The notes: generated from the sequence alone by a model not told the origin. DNA of 32,280 bases from Kalaharituber pfeilii (GCA_015179045.1 WHUZ01000201.1:1-32280), one strand, 5' to 3'; positions 11,237 through 20,160 are shown, numbered from the stretch's first letter. Numbers and translations: made by a program.

Positions 11237-11246
11237 TTACACCGCT
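11237..11246 (+). promoter_or_regulatory. Primer-binding site of element C, self-priming type
   Basis: TT followed by ACACCGCT (11239-11246) lies immediately after the 5' LTR. It does not begin with TGG, as a site for a tRNA 3' CCA end would. It pairs over eight bases with 10985-10992 of the element's own transcript. Element B has ACACTGCT with the compensating change in its LTR. Confidence 0.65.
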
Positions 11247-11275
11247 CCTCTTTCACCTACCACCCCGCCTCCACA

Positions 11276-12540
11276 ATGTCGGCACTGGAAGGCTCATCCG
11301 CTGCCTCCTCTTCCTCAAGGACCTCTCCCCGGAGATGTTGCCAACCTCCGTGACGAGCAAGCGTTTCAAGGTAATGTATCCACCCCTCTCTCTCAAAGCC
11401 AGCAAGAGCTGCAAAACACGATAACCCACGTTGCCTAGCTACGGGCAAGTATGCGTGGTCAAATATTGCAGCAGCTAGGATTCCAGCCAGCGCCGACTCC
11501 GCAACGACGACAGCCAGCGTAGCCTCCGTGGCCTACCCAGGTCCGAAAGGCTCTCCTTCGAAGCATTCCCTCCGCCGGGTACTGATGGTGCGGTTTCCTC
11601 CGCAACCTGCGAATTTTCCCCGACCCGAGTCGGTAAATTGCACGGCGCATACGCCTCCTCCTCGTTATCCCCATGAGTCCGTTATTGCCGTGGGGCCTTA
11701 CTCCTCCGTCAGTTGACGCTATGGGGGCCTTCTCAGCCTCCTGCGAAAATTCCCCCCTCCAGAAACGTTTGATGGGGATGAAAAAGAGCTTGACAATTTT
11801 CCTCCTGGTCCCACGATGGATCAGGGGTTCGCGAATCACTGCCGACGACGAAACCTCTCGCTTGAAGGGCCCTGCCCTCACCTTTTCCGTCGGAACCTCT
11901 CAGCGTTATATGCCACAGCTCTCACCCTACTGCGTATGACCTTCCAGGACTCCTCAGCCATTGCTGAGGCTGCTCGAAACATTCGGACGCAAGCAGTAGG
12001 GTAGGATGCAGGATTTCTTAACTGAAATCGACGAAGTATTAGTACAATGACGTGGCAAAGACTCCCGACCCTGTCCTCATTTCCGACGTCTCCGCCAGCA
12101 TTCGGAAGATGTCCGGAACCTTCTAGTGGGTCATTTTGAGTATCGAAGCAACTGGAACCAATGGAAGTTTCCATTGCCGATGCCCCGGGCAAGCCTGGGA
12201 ATAAGCGTTTCACTCCCTCCACCACCATGACAAACATCACCTTCGTCAGCAGCAGCCCTACGATACAGCCACCTCCACCTCCGAAGAACAAGAAGGGCGA
12301 CGACATACCTGAAGATCTGATTCAGAAGAAAGGCAACTGATGCATCAGGTACAAGATGACGTCATGCTGCGAAAAGAAGTGGTGGAAACCCAACCGAAGC
12401 CAAAGAAGGAAGACAAAGGGGAAGTAAAAACGCCCTGGAGTCACGAATCCACTCTCTCGACTAGCCCAAAGAAGACGAAGACAGATTCTGGCCACCTCAT
12501 AGGCCGTCGATGGATCCGAGAGGATCACTGAACTGTCTAA
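11276..12540 (+). pseudogene. Gag pseudogene of element C
   Basis: The ATG at 11276 opens a serine-rich frame that stops at 11351, and translation continues only by changing frame. The clearest landmark is KFPPPETFDGDEKELDNF at 11747-11800, the gag motif just before the capsid domain. Further gag sequence follows to about 12000 (FQDSSAIAEAARNIRTQAVG, then a TAG). After that come MQDFLTEID and a basic C-terminal part near 12340-12530. Element D has the same regions at 31081-32280 with KFPPPEKFDGDEKELDNF, differing by indels in the proline-rich linker. Both copies are frameshifted, some at different places. Confidence 0.8.
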
Positions 12541-12750
12541 CTTGGAGTGGATGGGGACCCTGCTCAGCGTGTAGGACTCCCCGTCATAGCGACCTTCTCA
12601 GTTGCGAGGTAAAATTCAAAACTGGGAAGACCGTTAGGGCTATAGTGGACCGTGCGACCCCTGCGCCGATTGTTTCCTTGGCAGACTGGGTAAGGAGTTG
12701 AAGATGAGGCCACAAGCAAGACCTCCGATGATCATGATTCTTGTGAATCC

Positions 12751-12783
<33 letters not shown>
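12751..12783 (+). repeat. (TTCGTT)n microsatellite
   Basis: Five uninterrupted hexamer copies in the protease-RT linker of C, translating as alternating Ser and Phe. Confidence 0.9.
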
Positions 12784-12784
<1 letters not shown>

Positions 12785-12838
12785 GGCGTCCCGGTTCCCG
12801 ATTCTGTTTCCTCCGCTTGGGATTATGTGCCTTCTATT

Positions 12839-13140
12839 GGCATTCCGGGAAAATCTGATAAGGCATTCGTTGACTTAATTTCGCCTTTTGTTCTGAACTC
12901 CCGCCAGACGGTTAAGGAATTTGTTTTCGATTTTGACGCCAAAGTTATGGATATCGGCGGATGCATCATTAATTGTGTCCGAAGTCAATGGCGTTCCGGG
13001 AAAGTCTGATAAGTCTCTGTTGACTTTGTTTCGTCTTTTGTTTTGAACTCTCATCAAGGGAGTAAGAAATTTGTCTTTGAGTTTGAGCCGAAGCTATGAA
13101 TATCGGCGAATGCATCATCGCATGTTTGATGGTCCTTGCA
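12839..13140 (+). repeat. 151-bp tandem duplication within element C
   Basis: Both copies open with GGC, A or G, TTCCGGGAAA and end after ATGCATCAT plus about 20 bases. They differ at many positions, so the duplication predates the present insertion. A period of 151 is not a multiple of three and breaks the frame. Confidence 0.8.
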
Positions 13141-13239
13141 CTCGCGTTGAGTTGCTTTCTGTTCTTTCTGATGATACCCTTGAAGAGGGTCATATTCCGT
13201 TGATTGATGCATGCGAGCACTAGTACTCGCCACGTTAAT

Positions 13240-13990
13240 GTTTTTTTCTGAGGAACAGGTATGCCGCTTACCTCCTCACCAAAGCTGGGATCATGAAATC
13301 CCTTTCGAGAATTTTGATGCGAAGCCTCCCCATGGTCCAGTGTACCTGGAAAGAAGATGAGGCTCCTTAGAGGTATATCGTCGAACACCTACCAGCAGGG
13401 AAGATACGAAGGTCAAGGTCAAAAGCAGCTTCACCGATTTTTTCGGAAGATAGATGGGTCCCTCCGACCGTGCGTTGATTATAAGGGCACTAAACGAACT
13501 CACCACTCCGAACAAACACCCTCTGCCCTTAACGTCGGAACTCCTCAAAAAGACCCAAAGCGGTAAATGGGTTACCAAACTCGATCTCGATAACGGCAAC
13601 AACCCCATGTGAATTAAGTCAGGCGACGAACGGCGGCTGTCAAACACAGCCAACGGCTTATTCGAAGTACCCAGTCATACCTCTCGGACTCATCACACCT
13701 GCTTCCTTCGAAGAGATGATGGATGAGATCCCCACTTGCATCGGTAGAGTTGTTCGGTACCTGGACTCTTAATCAATGAAGGCAAGTCCGAACGAGACCA
13801 TAAAAGGATAGTGGAAAAGTGCTTGCCAGGATTGAGCAAACATGGGCTCGCGGTGCGAGTTCCATGTGCACGAAACCATGTTCCTTGGTCATTTTATTGT
13901 TGGCCTCGAGATTAAGATGCACCCGTTCAAACTCTCTACCATTCGCGACTGGCCACAGCCGATAAAAGAAGGTGCAAGCCTTTCTAGGCT
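13240..13990 (+). pseudogene. Reverse transcriptase region of element C
   Basis: TKLDLDNGNN (about 13574-13603) followed by a TGA, then PLGLITPASFEEMMDEI (13680-13730) in another frame, are Ty3 RT blocks. The catalytic Y-x-D-D reads YLDS followed by a stop at 13758-13772, so the second Asp is lost. ETMFLGHFIVG (about 13875) and the segment to STIRDWPQP mark the connection region. The copy cannot encode an active RT. Confidence 0.8.
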
Positions 13991-14029
13991 TTGCAAACTG
14001 CTGCCGCCGATTCGTCCTCAACTACTACC

Positions 14030-14600
14030 GCCGACTTAATTTACTCCGCTACAACCCGACCGCTTACAAGCCTTGACCGGAGACATACCCTTTCTTTGGG
14101 GGGCGCAGAGCAGCAAGCTGCTTTTACGGAACTCCAAGACAAGTTCATCAGTGCCCCCATACTGCGACAGTTCGATCGATCCCTGCCGACGATTATGAAA
14201 CCGACCGCTCAGACCAGGCACTCGCTGGCGTCTTGAGCTTAAGAATGACGTTACCACCCTTCACCCCTGCGAGTACCACTCCCGAATACTGACCCCTGCA
14301 AACGAAACTACTCTATCCACGATAACGAACTCTTGGCAATCCTTGATTGTACAAATGGAGGATAGAGTTATTGGGAATTAAGTTCACCGTCTTCACTAAC
14401 CACGACGCACTTCACCACCAACGCCGAAACAGCCGGCAAGCCAACTGGAGCCGACTTTCCGAATTCCATTACGTCAGCCGGCAAGCCGACTTTCCGAATT
14501 CGATTACGTCAGCTGGGAAGCCAACTGGAGCCGAGTTTCCGAATTCGATTACGTCAGCCTAACGGCAAAGCGGACGCTCCATCTCGAACTAGTGAAGTGC
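14030..14600 (+). pseudogene. RNase H region of element C with internal triplication
   Basis: ETDRSDQALAGVLS at 14197-14238 is the first RNase H motif with its Asp intact. SIHDNELLAIL (about 14320) and FTVFTNHDAL (about 14380-14410) follow, with a gap of coding sequence between them. The block coding RQANW and SEFDY-like residues is present as three tandem copies (14430-14474, 14475-14509, 14510-14554), which destroys the domain end. Confidence 0.75.
14430..14554 (+). repeat. Threefold 45-bp repeat in RNase H of element C
   Basis: Copies one and three are 45 bp. The middle copy is 35 bp, lacking ten bases after CAAGCC. All start CAGC and end ATTACGT. Copies differ at only a few sites. Confidence 0.9.
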
Positions 14601-14639
14601 AAGACGTGTGGACTGATATCCCTGGGGTCAACGGTGACG

Positions 14640-15257
14640 AATGGGTGAGGAATGATGACGGGTCCTAGGTACCCGAACCAGTATTGACTGGAAGTGATAG
14701 TGATGATGCCACGACAGTAACGTGGCTCGACACTGGGGTGTGCATCGGGCTCCTCTCTCGGAACTTCTACTGGGACGGCTGGAAAGACCAAGTAGCCGAT
14801 TATGTCGCCGGTTGTGCAGCCTGCTTGAAGGCCAAAGCCGACCGACATCTGAGGCAAACTAGACTTATGCCAATGCCTACTGGTACGAAGCCTTGGGAGG
14901 AGATAGCTATGGACTTTGTTGGAGAACTACCAAGGGCTTTAACGCTATTTCAGTTGTCACAAACCGGTTCACCGAAATGCAGCGCTGCACTATACACCGG
15001 TAAAAAACACTTTGACAACTCGAGACGTCGCCAACGCCTTCAATGACGTCCTCAGGCAATTTGGTCTACCCCGCCACATCACCTCTAAATGTGGACCACA
15101 ATTCGCCTCAGCCCTTCGAAAAGACATTACAGAACTCCAACTCTGTACCACTTACCACCCCCAGACCGACAGAGTCTCTGACGCACAACGTCTGGTATTG
15201 CAGAGAGTGTGTAATACAGACTCCCAAACAGTATCTCGACATCTTCCATGACCGAAC
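14640..15257 (+). pseudogene. Integrase of element C, catalytically dead and C-terminally deleted
   Basis: The zinc-finger end reads FYWDGWKDQVADYVAG followed by CAACLKAKADRH (14767-14850). The first core Asp is present in AMDFVGELP (14912). After a frame change near 14960, the second Asp is replaced: TSKCGPQF at 15081-15104 where A has TSDRGPQF. The third position, normally Glu, is Asp (15180-15182, in DRVSDAQR). Just after a segment matching QTLKQYLRIF of A, the sequence jumps at about 15257 to the end of the chromodomain, so the GPY/F module is gone. The deletion is about 580 bp relative to A. Confidence 0.85.
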
Positions 15258-15375
15258 TATGGCAGAGATGACGAGACTTGGGAAACGGTTGAGAATCTTC
15301 GTAGATCGTTGGAATCTGTCAGAGAGTTCCACGATCAACATCCGAGGAAGCCTTCGGGACCCTACGGTCCAATAA
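15258..15375 (+). pseudogene. Chromodomain remnant of element C
   Basis: From about 15255 the frame reads NYGRDDETWETVENLRR, the last third of a chromodomain, followed by a charged tail (REFHDQHPRKPSGPYGP) typical of such fungal elements. The first two thirds, including the initial aromatic cage residues, are missing in the deletion. 15376-15692 to the polypurine tract shows no domain. Confidence 0.7.
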
Positions 15376-15692
15376 AGCATTGATGGCTCATGGGACAGAG
15401 CATCTCGCACAAATGGGAATTCTGTGCGGCCATGCTACTCGGATGGTTCGTTGACGTGAGTACCTTTTCCTTACGGAGACTTTTTCCCACTGGGTTTTGT
15501 CTTCGGGAAGGTTTTTAACGGCTCACTGATGATGAGTGAAAGACACACCAGTCTCACCATCGGCCACGGGCAACTGCGGTTCAGCTCGTGTGTTACCTCG
15601 CGTATAAGGTACGCCGATAGCCAAAGTATGAGACCCACAATCCCAATTAGTTCGGTTTTCTGTTGGTGATTGTTACTCGGGACGAGTACCCT

Positions 15693-15706
15693 AAACGGGG
15701 GGGTAA
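15693..15706 (+). promoter_or_regulatory. Polypurine tract of element C
   Basis: AAACGGGGGGGTAA lies immediately before the 3' LTR, the position of the plus-strand primer. Confidence 0.8.
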
Positions 15707-16445
15707 TGTTACGGCTAAGGTGGAAACTTGCCTACCACTGTGGCAAGGGGCAAGGGTTCCACTATTAATTAGCTGCCACGGCTAAAGGTGAAGACTTACC
15801 CGCCAAGGGGAAAACGCTGACCCTGCAATCGAACATAAGACCAATGCTGATTGACCGGACTGATCACCCGTTAGGCTTGGCTGTTGATTCTCGCATTGTT
15901 TAGATAGGGCAGTACTACGGAAGGGTGTGTCATCCGGAATGCAGCTTGATGCATACACTCGAGTTACGGAAGCTTTATTAATATACGCACATGCATTAGT
16001 ACATTCGTTATCTTTGTCCCGTACTATTTTTGCATGTTTTCGTTACGTATGCCTATTACCACGGGTATTGGCATTGATAAGGAATCGCCGCGTTGCCAGC
16101 CAATTATTCATTTGTTGACCCCTCATGTATGGCTGCGCTGAAGTCTATATAAGCGCCGGCTGGCGATAGCATAGTTAGAAGAATCAAGACACAAGCGGTG
16201 TCCTAAGTTTCTCTATAACTCTGAACCTATCGTTCCCTCACTACGCCCGTGAATCGCCCCGCTCCGCTGCGTGCTCCCCGCCGAGTAGCTGCCCTTCCGG
16301 TCCGCCGTATACACCCCCGTAGCCATTCCGACCCGCCGTATTCACACTTCCGGGACGACGCCGGCACCGCCGTTTTCCCCACCGTAGCCGTAACATCCGG
16401 TCCCTTCCAGCGCCCACCGGAGCCGAGCACCTCACGCCCGTAACA
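15707..16445 (+). repeat. 3' LTR of element C (739 bp)
   Basis: It matches the 5' LTR at a constant offset of 5209 bp with no difference found by eye. It follows the polypurine tract and is followed by the target duplication. ORFs inside both LTRs (for example 63 and 64 codons) are duplicated LTR sequence, not genes. Confidence 0.95.
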
Positions 16446-16450
16446 GAATG
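16446..16450 (+). other. Target-site duplication of element C, right copy
   Basis: GAATG directly follows the LTR end CGTAACA. With the left copy it fixes both ends of the insertion. Confidence 0.9.
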
Positions 16451-17395
16451 AGCCTTTCATGCCACATTAAGCGCCACAGAGGAAGGGCTACTATACCTTC
16501 TAAATTGAACTCATTCGCCATTCTCGTGCCAGTAGAAGGGCCTCACAGTACTAGTAGCTAACAGATTGAGCTCATATCCATACATCTTGTGATGTTAAAA
16601 GAGACCCGACATACCTATAAAATTGACCTCATTCTGCCATTGTAGTGTTGTCGATTAGGTTCTATAGTATGTGTCAGATTCAGCTCACATTCATATATCC
16701 CACAATATTGAAAGGGACCTACCACATGTATGAAATTGTACTCATCATGCCATTGTCGTACTGTCTAAAGGACCCTATAGTACATATTAGATTCAGTTCA
16801 TATTTATATATCTCACGATGTTGAACGGGACCCACTGTACCTATGTACTGAGCTCTCATTACCATACTCATATATCCTGCGATATTGAAAAGGACCCACT
16901 ATACCTGTGATATTGACCTCATTTTGCCATTCTTGTGTTATCGATTTGGCTCTATAGTATGTATGAGATTCAGCTCATGTTCACACATCTCGACATTGAT
17001 AGGAACCCACTATATCTGTAAATTGAGTTGATTTTGCAACATCTTGTACTGGCGGAAGAGCCCTATGGTATCGTATTAATCTCATGCTGCCATATATCAT
17101 GCCATAGATGAAGGCCTACCATACCTATAAAGTTGAACTCTTCCTGCCATTCTCGTGCTATCAAAAGGGCCCTGCAGTACGTGTCAATATCAGTTTGAGC
17201 TCCTGCTTACAAATCTCGCAACTCTGAAAGGGACCCGCCATATCTGTAAATTCAGCTCATGTTGCCACATCTCATACTGGGCCCTAGGGTACCTATGAAG
17301 TTAAGCTCACATTCACATTTCTCATGACATTGAAAGGGGCCTGCCATACCAGTTAATAGAGCTCATTGTACAGCATTTTGTACTGTTGAGTAAGA
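16451..17395. repeat. Dimeric satellite, about 115-bp period with 57-bp half units
   Basis: About eight diverged units alternate a half reading TTGACCTCATTCTGCCATT and a half reading CAGCTCATATTCATATATCT, each closing with a GAAAGGGACCC-like word and CTATAGTA or CTATACC. Unit starts fall near 16507, 16622, 16735, 16914, 17025, 17135 and 17251. Element C abuts its left edge. I could not find the array continuing left of C. Confidence 0.75.
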
Positions 17396-17439
17396 CCTGT
17401 TAATATATATAAGTAAGTTATGTGATATGTAAGTAGGTT

Positions 17440-17550
17440 ATGTAAAGAACAAAGAAGGATAAAGAAGTATGAAGAAGGATGACGAAGTACAAAGAAGTAT
17501 GAAGAAGCATGCAGAAGCATGACAAAGTATGAAGAAGAATGAAGAAGCAC
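17440..17550. repeat. 10-bp minisatellite (GAAGAAGTAT / GAAGAAGCAT)
   Basis: About eleven degenerate purine-rich copies. The antisense ORF here only translates the repeat. Confidence 0.8.
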
Positions 17551-17562
17551 TTTCTATGAAAA

Positions 17563-17695
17563 GTCACTCCTGAATAGATTCCTGAATTGACTCCTGAATT
17601 GACTCCGAAATTGATTCCTGAATTGACTCTAGAATTGACTCCTAAATTGACTTCTGAATTGATCTCTAAATTGACTCCTGAATTTAATATACAAG
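17563..17695. repeat. 13-bp minisatellite (GACTCCTGAATTG)
   Basis: About ten copies with C/T and G/A variation. It directly follows the 10-bp array after a short spacer. Confidence 0.85.
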
Positions 17696-17792
17696 TAGTA
17701 GCAATTCTTATAGTATCAACATGCCAGCTAGAACTAGATTGATCAGCAACTCGTACTATGCCTAGTCTAGTTGTATCATCCTACTGTGGTAG

Positions 17793-18161
17793 TAGTGAGC
17801 GGCACGAGCTGAGCCAGCTCGAGCCAGCTTAAGCCTGAGCTCATATGAGCTAGCTCGAGCTCAAACGAGCCAATATTATACTTATATTTTTCTTGACAGC
17901 TCACTAAAATGCTTAGCCAGTGCAAGGTTTCATAAACTATAAATACCTAATATAGTAAAAATTAGAGACGGAGCTCATTCTGACCTACCAATAACTTCAA
18001 AATGCACAATTTAGCTGATAGTAGTAAGAAAGATGAAAATTTAGCTTAGTTTAGTTTAGTTTATCAATATTATATATATAATCAATCTAAGCTCGAGCTC
18101 ATACCACGCCAGCTCGAGCTCACCCTCTAGCTCAGCTCGAGCTAGCTCTTGCCGCTTACTA
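17793..18161. mobile_element. hAT-like MITE, 369 bp
   Basis: The left terminus TAGTGAGCGGCACGAGCT and the reverse complement of the right terminus, TAGTAAGCGGCAAGAGCT, match at 16 of 18 bases. Both continue into AGCTCGAGC-rich subterminal repeats. The flanking 8-mers are TGTGGTAG (17785-17792) and TATGGTAG (18162-18169), a target duplication with one transition. An 8-bp duplication plus short TIRs is the hAT signature. No transposase is encoded, so it is a non-autonomous element. The interior is AT-rich with TTTAG repeats near 18045. Confidence 0.75.
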
Positions 18162-18221
18162 TATGGTAGTCTGGTTGCTATTAGGAGCTATTCTAGCCAG
18201 TCTGTAGAATTATAGCAGGCA

Positions 18222-18291
18222 GCTGAAATGGCTTGAGTGACCTTATCAGCACCAAATTTAGCAACCTATCTAAGACCCAATAGGGGCCCAA
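18222..18291 (+). repeat. Left half of a tandem repeat unit split by element B
   Basis: GCTGAAATGGCTTGAGTGAC opens the unit and GGGGCCCAA ends at the B junction. The rest of the unit resumes at 24514. Removing B and one CCCAA gives a 124-bp unit. Confidence 0.7.
18287..18291 (+). other. Target-site duplication of element B, left copy
   Basis: CCCAA directly before the LTR. It confirms that the LTR starts at 18292 although its first bases are TA rather than TG. Confidence 0.85.
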
Positions 18292-18935
18292 TATTAGCGT
18301 AGGCGTCGCTGGACTCATGAGAGTGACACTGGGTTCACGAAGGCAGCGAAGCGAATGACAAAAGGTTACGCGAGAGCATTAAGTGAGAGTTCAACTTAGA
18401 ACACTGCTTGTGTCTTGATTTCCTTCTAGCTAACTGTTCAGCTCGTTTATATAAACTTTCGGCCATCATACATGACTAGTCAATTGACAGTAACATGACG
18501 ATAAATATGCTAAGGCATACAGACAGAGAAACGTAATAGAAAACATGCATCAGGAAGGTCCATAATAGCAGAAAAGGCGTGAACGTAATAGAAGCATGCA
18601 TTAAGAAGGTCTGAGGTAGCCAGAAAGGCATGAACGTAATAGAGGCATGCGTTAGGAAGGTCTGCGGTACCCGGAAAGGCATGAACATACTGGAGACATG
18701 CGTTAGGAAGGTCTGCGGTAGTCGGAACGGCATGAACATAATAGAAACATGCATCAGGAAGATCTGTGATGCATGTGCGCATATTAGTAGACCCTGTGCA
18801 ACTTCAATACACACTTCAGTAGGCAACCGCCGTTTACCAGTGGACGTTGCCTAGTAGTGATCAGTCACATCTTTAGCATACGTCTCTGGCGGTACTTCCG
18901 GAACCGACTCCGTAAGTCTTACCTTAGCCATAACA
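18292..18935 (-). repeat. 3' LTR of element B (644 bp)
   Basis: In sense orientation it starts TGTTATGGCTAAGG (ending at 18935 on this strand) and ends CGCTAATA, where the last CA is mutated. It includes five 51-bp repeats in U3, the TATA palindrome TTTATATAAA at 18446-18455, and the self-priming word (ACACTGCT on plus, 18401-18408). Confidence 0.9.
18528..18783 (-). repeat. 51-bp U3 repeats, five copies (3' LTR of B)
   Basis: Units open GAACGTAATAGAGGCATGC and close AAAGGCAT on the plus strand. They lie upstream of the TATA box in sense orientation, where an LTR enhancer would be. A 51-bp period keeps both strands periodically open, giving the 17-residue repeats of ORFs at 18476-18854, which are not genes. 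Confidence 0.85.
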
Positions 18936-18950
18936 TCACCCCCTGTTTTA
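18936..18950 (-). promoter_or_regulatory. Polypurine tract of element B
   Basis: Sense orientation TAAAACAGGGGGTGA, directly before the 3' LTR. It shares ACAGGGGGTGA with element A. Confidence 0.8.
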
Positions 18951-19325
18951 GAGCTTTTTTGCCCCGAAAAGCTTCTAAAAATCCGAAAATCTATTCGATG
19001 GGGTCAGTGTATGCTTTTGTGTGGCTAAGAGTGTCGGCGTATCCTATGCGCAGAGTACTGGTGATTCATTGTAGGTACAATAGCCGATGGTAAGACTGGT
19101 ATATTCTGCACTTAAATTCAGTATTAGCTATTAAACCACTTCTCAGGTAAAACCCTGTAGGAAACCCTTGAGAGCGTGGAAGGTATAACACCTACGTGAG
19201 GTTGTAGCTTTACTAGCTAGACCTCGGTAGTACCAAATAATATATCACGATGCCAGTAAAGCGGGGTCTTTAGGCTTTCGTGGATGACTTGCATAGAATT
19301 CCATAACGGATTCCAGCGGACGATG

Positions 19326-19466
19326 TAGGTTACTAATTGGCTCTTATATACCATCTTCGTTGTACCCTTGCCAACGGATTTGATATTTGACTTAGCCCCG
19401 GACCTTGCGGCTGTTGACAGTATGGTCAATGTCATAGCAGAGTTCTTGTTCATTACCGTCAAGGTC
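19326..19466 (-). pseudogene. Chromodomain of element B
   Basis: On the minus strand YDIDHTVNSRKVRG, a stop, VKYQIRWQGYNEDG, a second stop, then EPISNL. It aligns with the A chromodomain. The second stop replaces the Trp codon of the TWEP motif. Confidence 0.8.
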
Positions 19467-19479
19467 TGTGTTGTCATCT

Positions 19480-20160
19480 CGGGTTTGGAAGGGCTTGAGG
19501 ACGCTAATCTGTATAATTCTATGTAGTCGCATACTCTGAGGCAGTTCGAGTTCGGTTGTTGCGCAACTTAGCCAGTCCTCTGCTGCCGGCGAGGCGAAGC
19601 GCGGTTATTCGAGACATGTATTATTTTTAGGGTTGAATCCGTATAGGCTTTCGAAGGGTGTACAGCCGTGGGTTGATATTTTCGAGGTGCTATGTGCATG
19701 TATGCGGTCGGTGCCGTGTGTGTATGTATACGGTTGGTGCCATATGCCTGTATATGGTCGGTGCTGTCTGCCTGTATATCGTCGGTGCCGTGTGCAGTTG
19801 GAGCTGTGAGTCTGTATGCAGTCGGTGCCACATGCCTTTCACTCACATAGGCTGGCCAGGCCTATGAGCCATTTTCTGGCTGGTGAATTATTGCAGTGAG
19901 ACATCGAACCGAGAAACAGATCTGACTCCAGTTTGGCATTGATATTGGGTTCGGCAGGCATGTCGGTTAGCTTTCACCTTTTGGCGACGTATGTTTGCGT
20001 AGCTTCTCTCTATCTATTCTGGTAGGGGTTCCTTAATATCACTTCTTAGATGTGATGCACCCCCCAGTGGCTCGTGACCTCTGGATCTTCGTCAACAGGA
20101 TCGCCGTTGGTAAGTAGTTGCCCATCTTTTAAGAGCTGGATTTCCAGACCTGTGGGTTTG
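19480..20160 (-). pseudogene. Integrase remnant of element B, catalytic core missing
   Basis: TPFESLYGFNP (about 19664-19632), SPAAEDWL (about 19598-19575) and LPQSMRLHRIIQISVLKPF (about 19540-19485) match three segments of the A integrase C-terminal half. The catalytic core of A (4420-4860), with its three acidic residues, has no counterpart. In its place are unrecognised sequence and a 24-bp minisatellite. The GPY/F module between SPAAEDWL and LPQSMRL is also deleted. Confidence 0.7.
19690..19835 (-). repeat. 24-bp minisatellite at the integrase-core position of B
   Basis: About six copies related to GGTCGGTGCCGTGTGCCTGT plus ATAT. A 24-bp period equals eight codons, so the reading frame can stay open through it (19568-19846 minus). 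Confidence 0.85.

Larger units (their letters stand above)
12590..13260 (+). pseudogene. Protease and linker region of element C
   Basis: KTVRAIVDRATPAPIVSLADWV (12625-12692, read in pieces) is a retrotransposon aspartic protease core whose D-S-G-A-T has become D-R-A-T at 12648-12659, so one codon and the active-site glycine are missing. Downstream, a TTCGTT hexanucleotide repeat (12751-12783) and a 151-bp tandem duplication (12839-12989 and 12990-13140) disrupt the linker. The linker still carries FVFDFDAKVMDIGGC, the counterpart of a segment in A and B. Confidence 0.65.
10498..16445 (+). mobile_element. Element C: complete chromovirus insertion with apparently identical LTRs and dead pol
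   Basis: Two 739-bp LTRs (10498-11236 and 15707-16445) enclose 4470 bp of internal DNA. The insertion is flanked by GAATG at 10493-10497 and 16446-16450, the 5-bp duplication expected of Ty3-type integrase. Reading the two LTRs side by side I found no difference, so the insertion should be recent. The internal region holds gag, protease, RT, RNase H, integrase and a chromodomain tail in order, but with frameshifts, stops, tandem duplications, lost catalytic residues and a deletion of about 580 bp across the integrase C-terminus relative to A. The element therefore cannot be autonomous. Element D is a second family member. Confidence 0.95.

Noticed and set aside
11018..11256. Arg/Gly-rich ORFs inside the C LTR (repeated at 16227-16460 and 30817-31061)
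   Set aside because: They are in GC-rich U5 sequence, occur in every LTR copy and differ in frame in D.
10498..16445. C as a fully functional young retrotransposon
   Set aside because: The LTRs look new, but protease, RT and integrase lack key residues and the integrase C-terminus is deleted.
18476..18854. Overlapping ORFs with 17-residue repeats on both strands, repeated at 24083-24427
   Set aside because: They translate the 51-bp U3 repeats of the B LTRs. A multiple-of-three period keeps frames open by itself.
19217..19477. Minus-strand ORF of 86 codons
   Set aside because: It is an off-frame reading across the B chromodomain. The homologous frame is the neighbouring one, with two stops.
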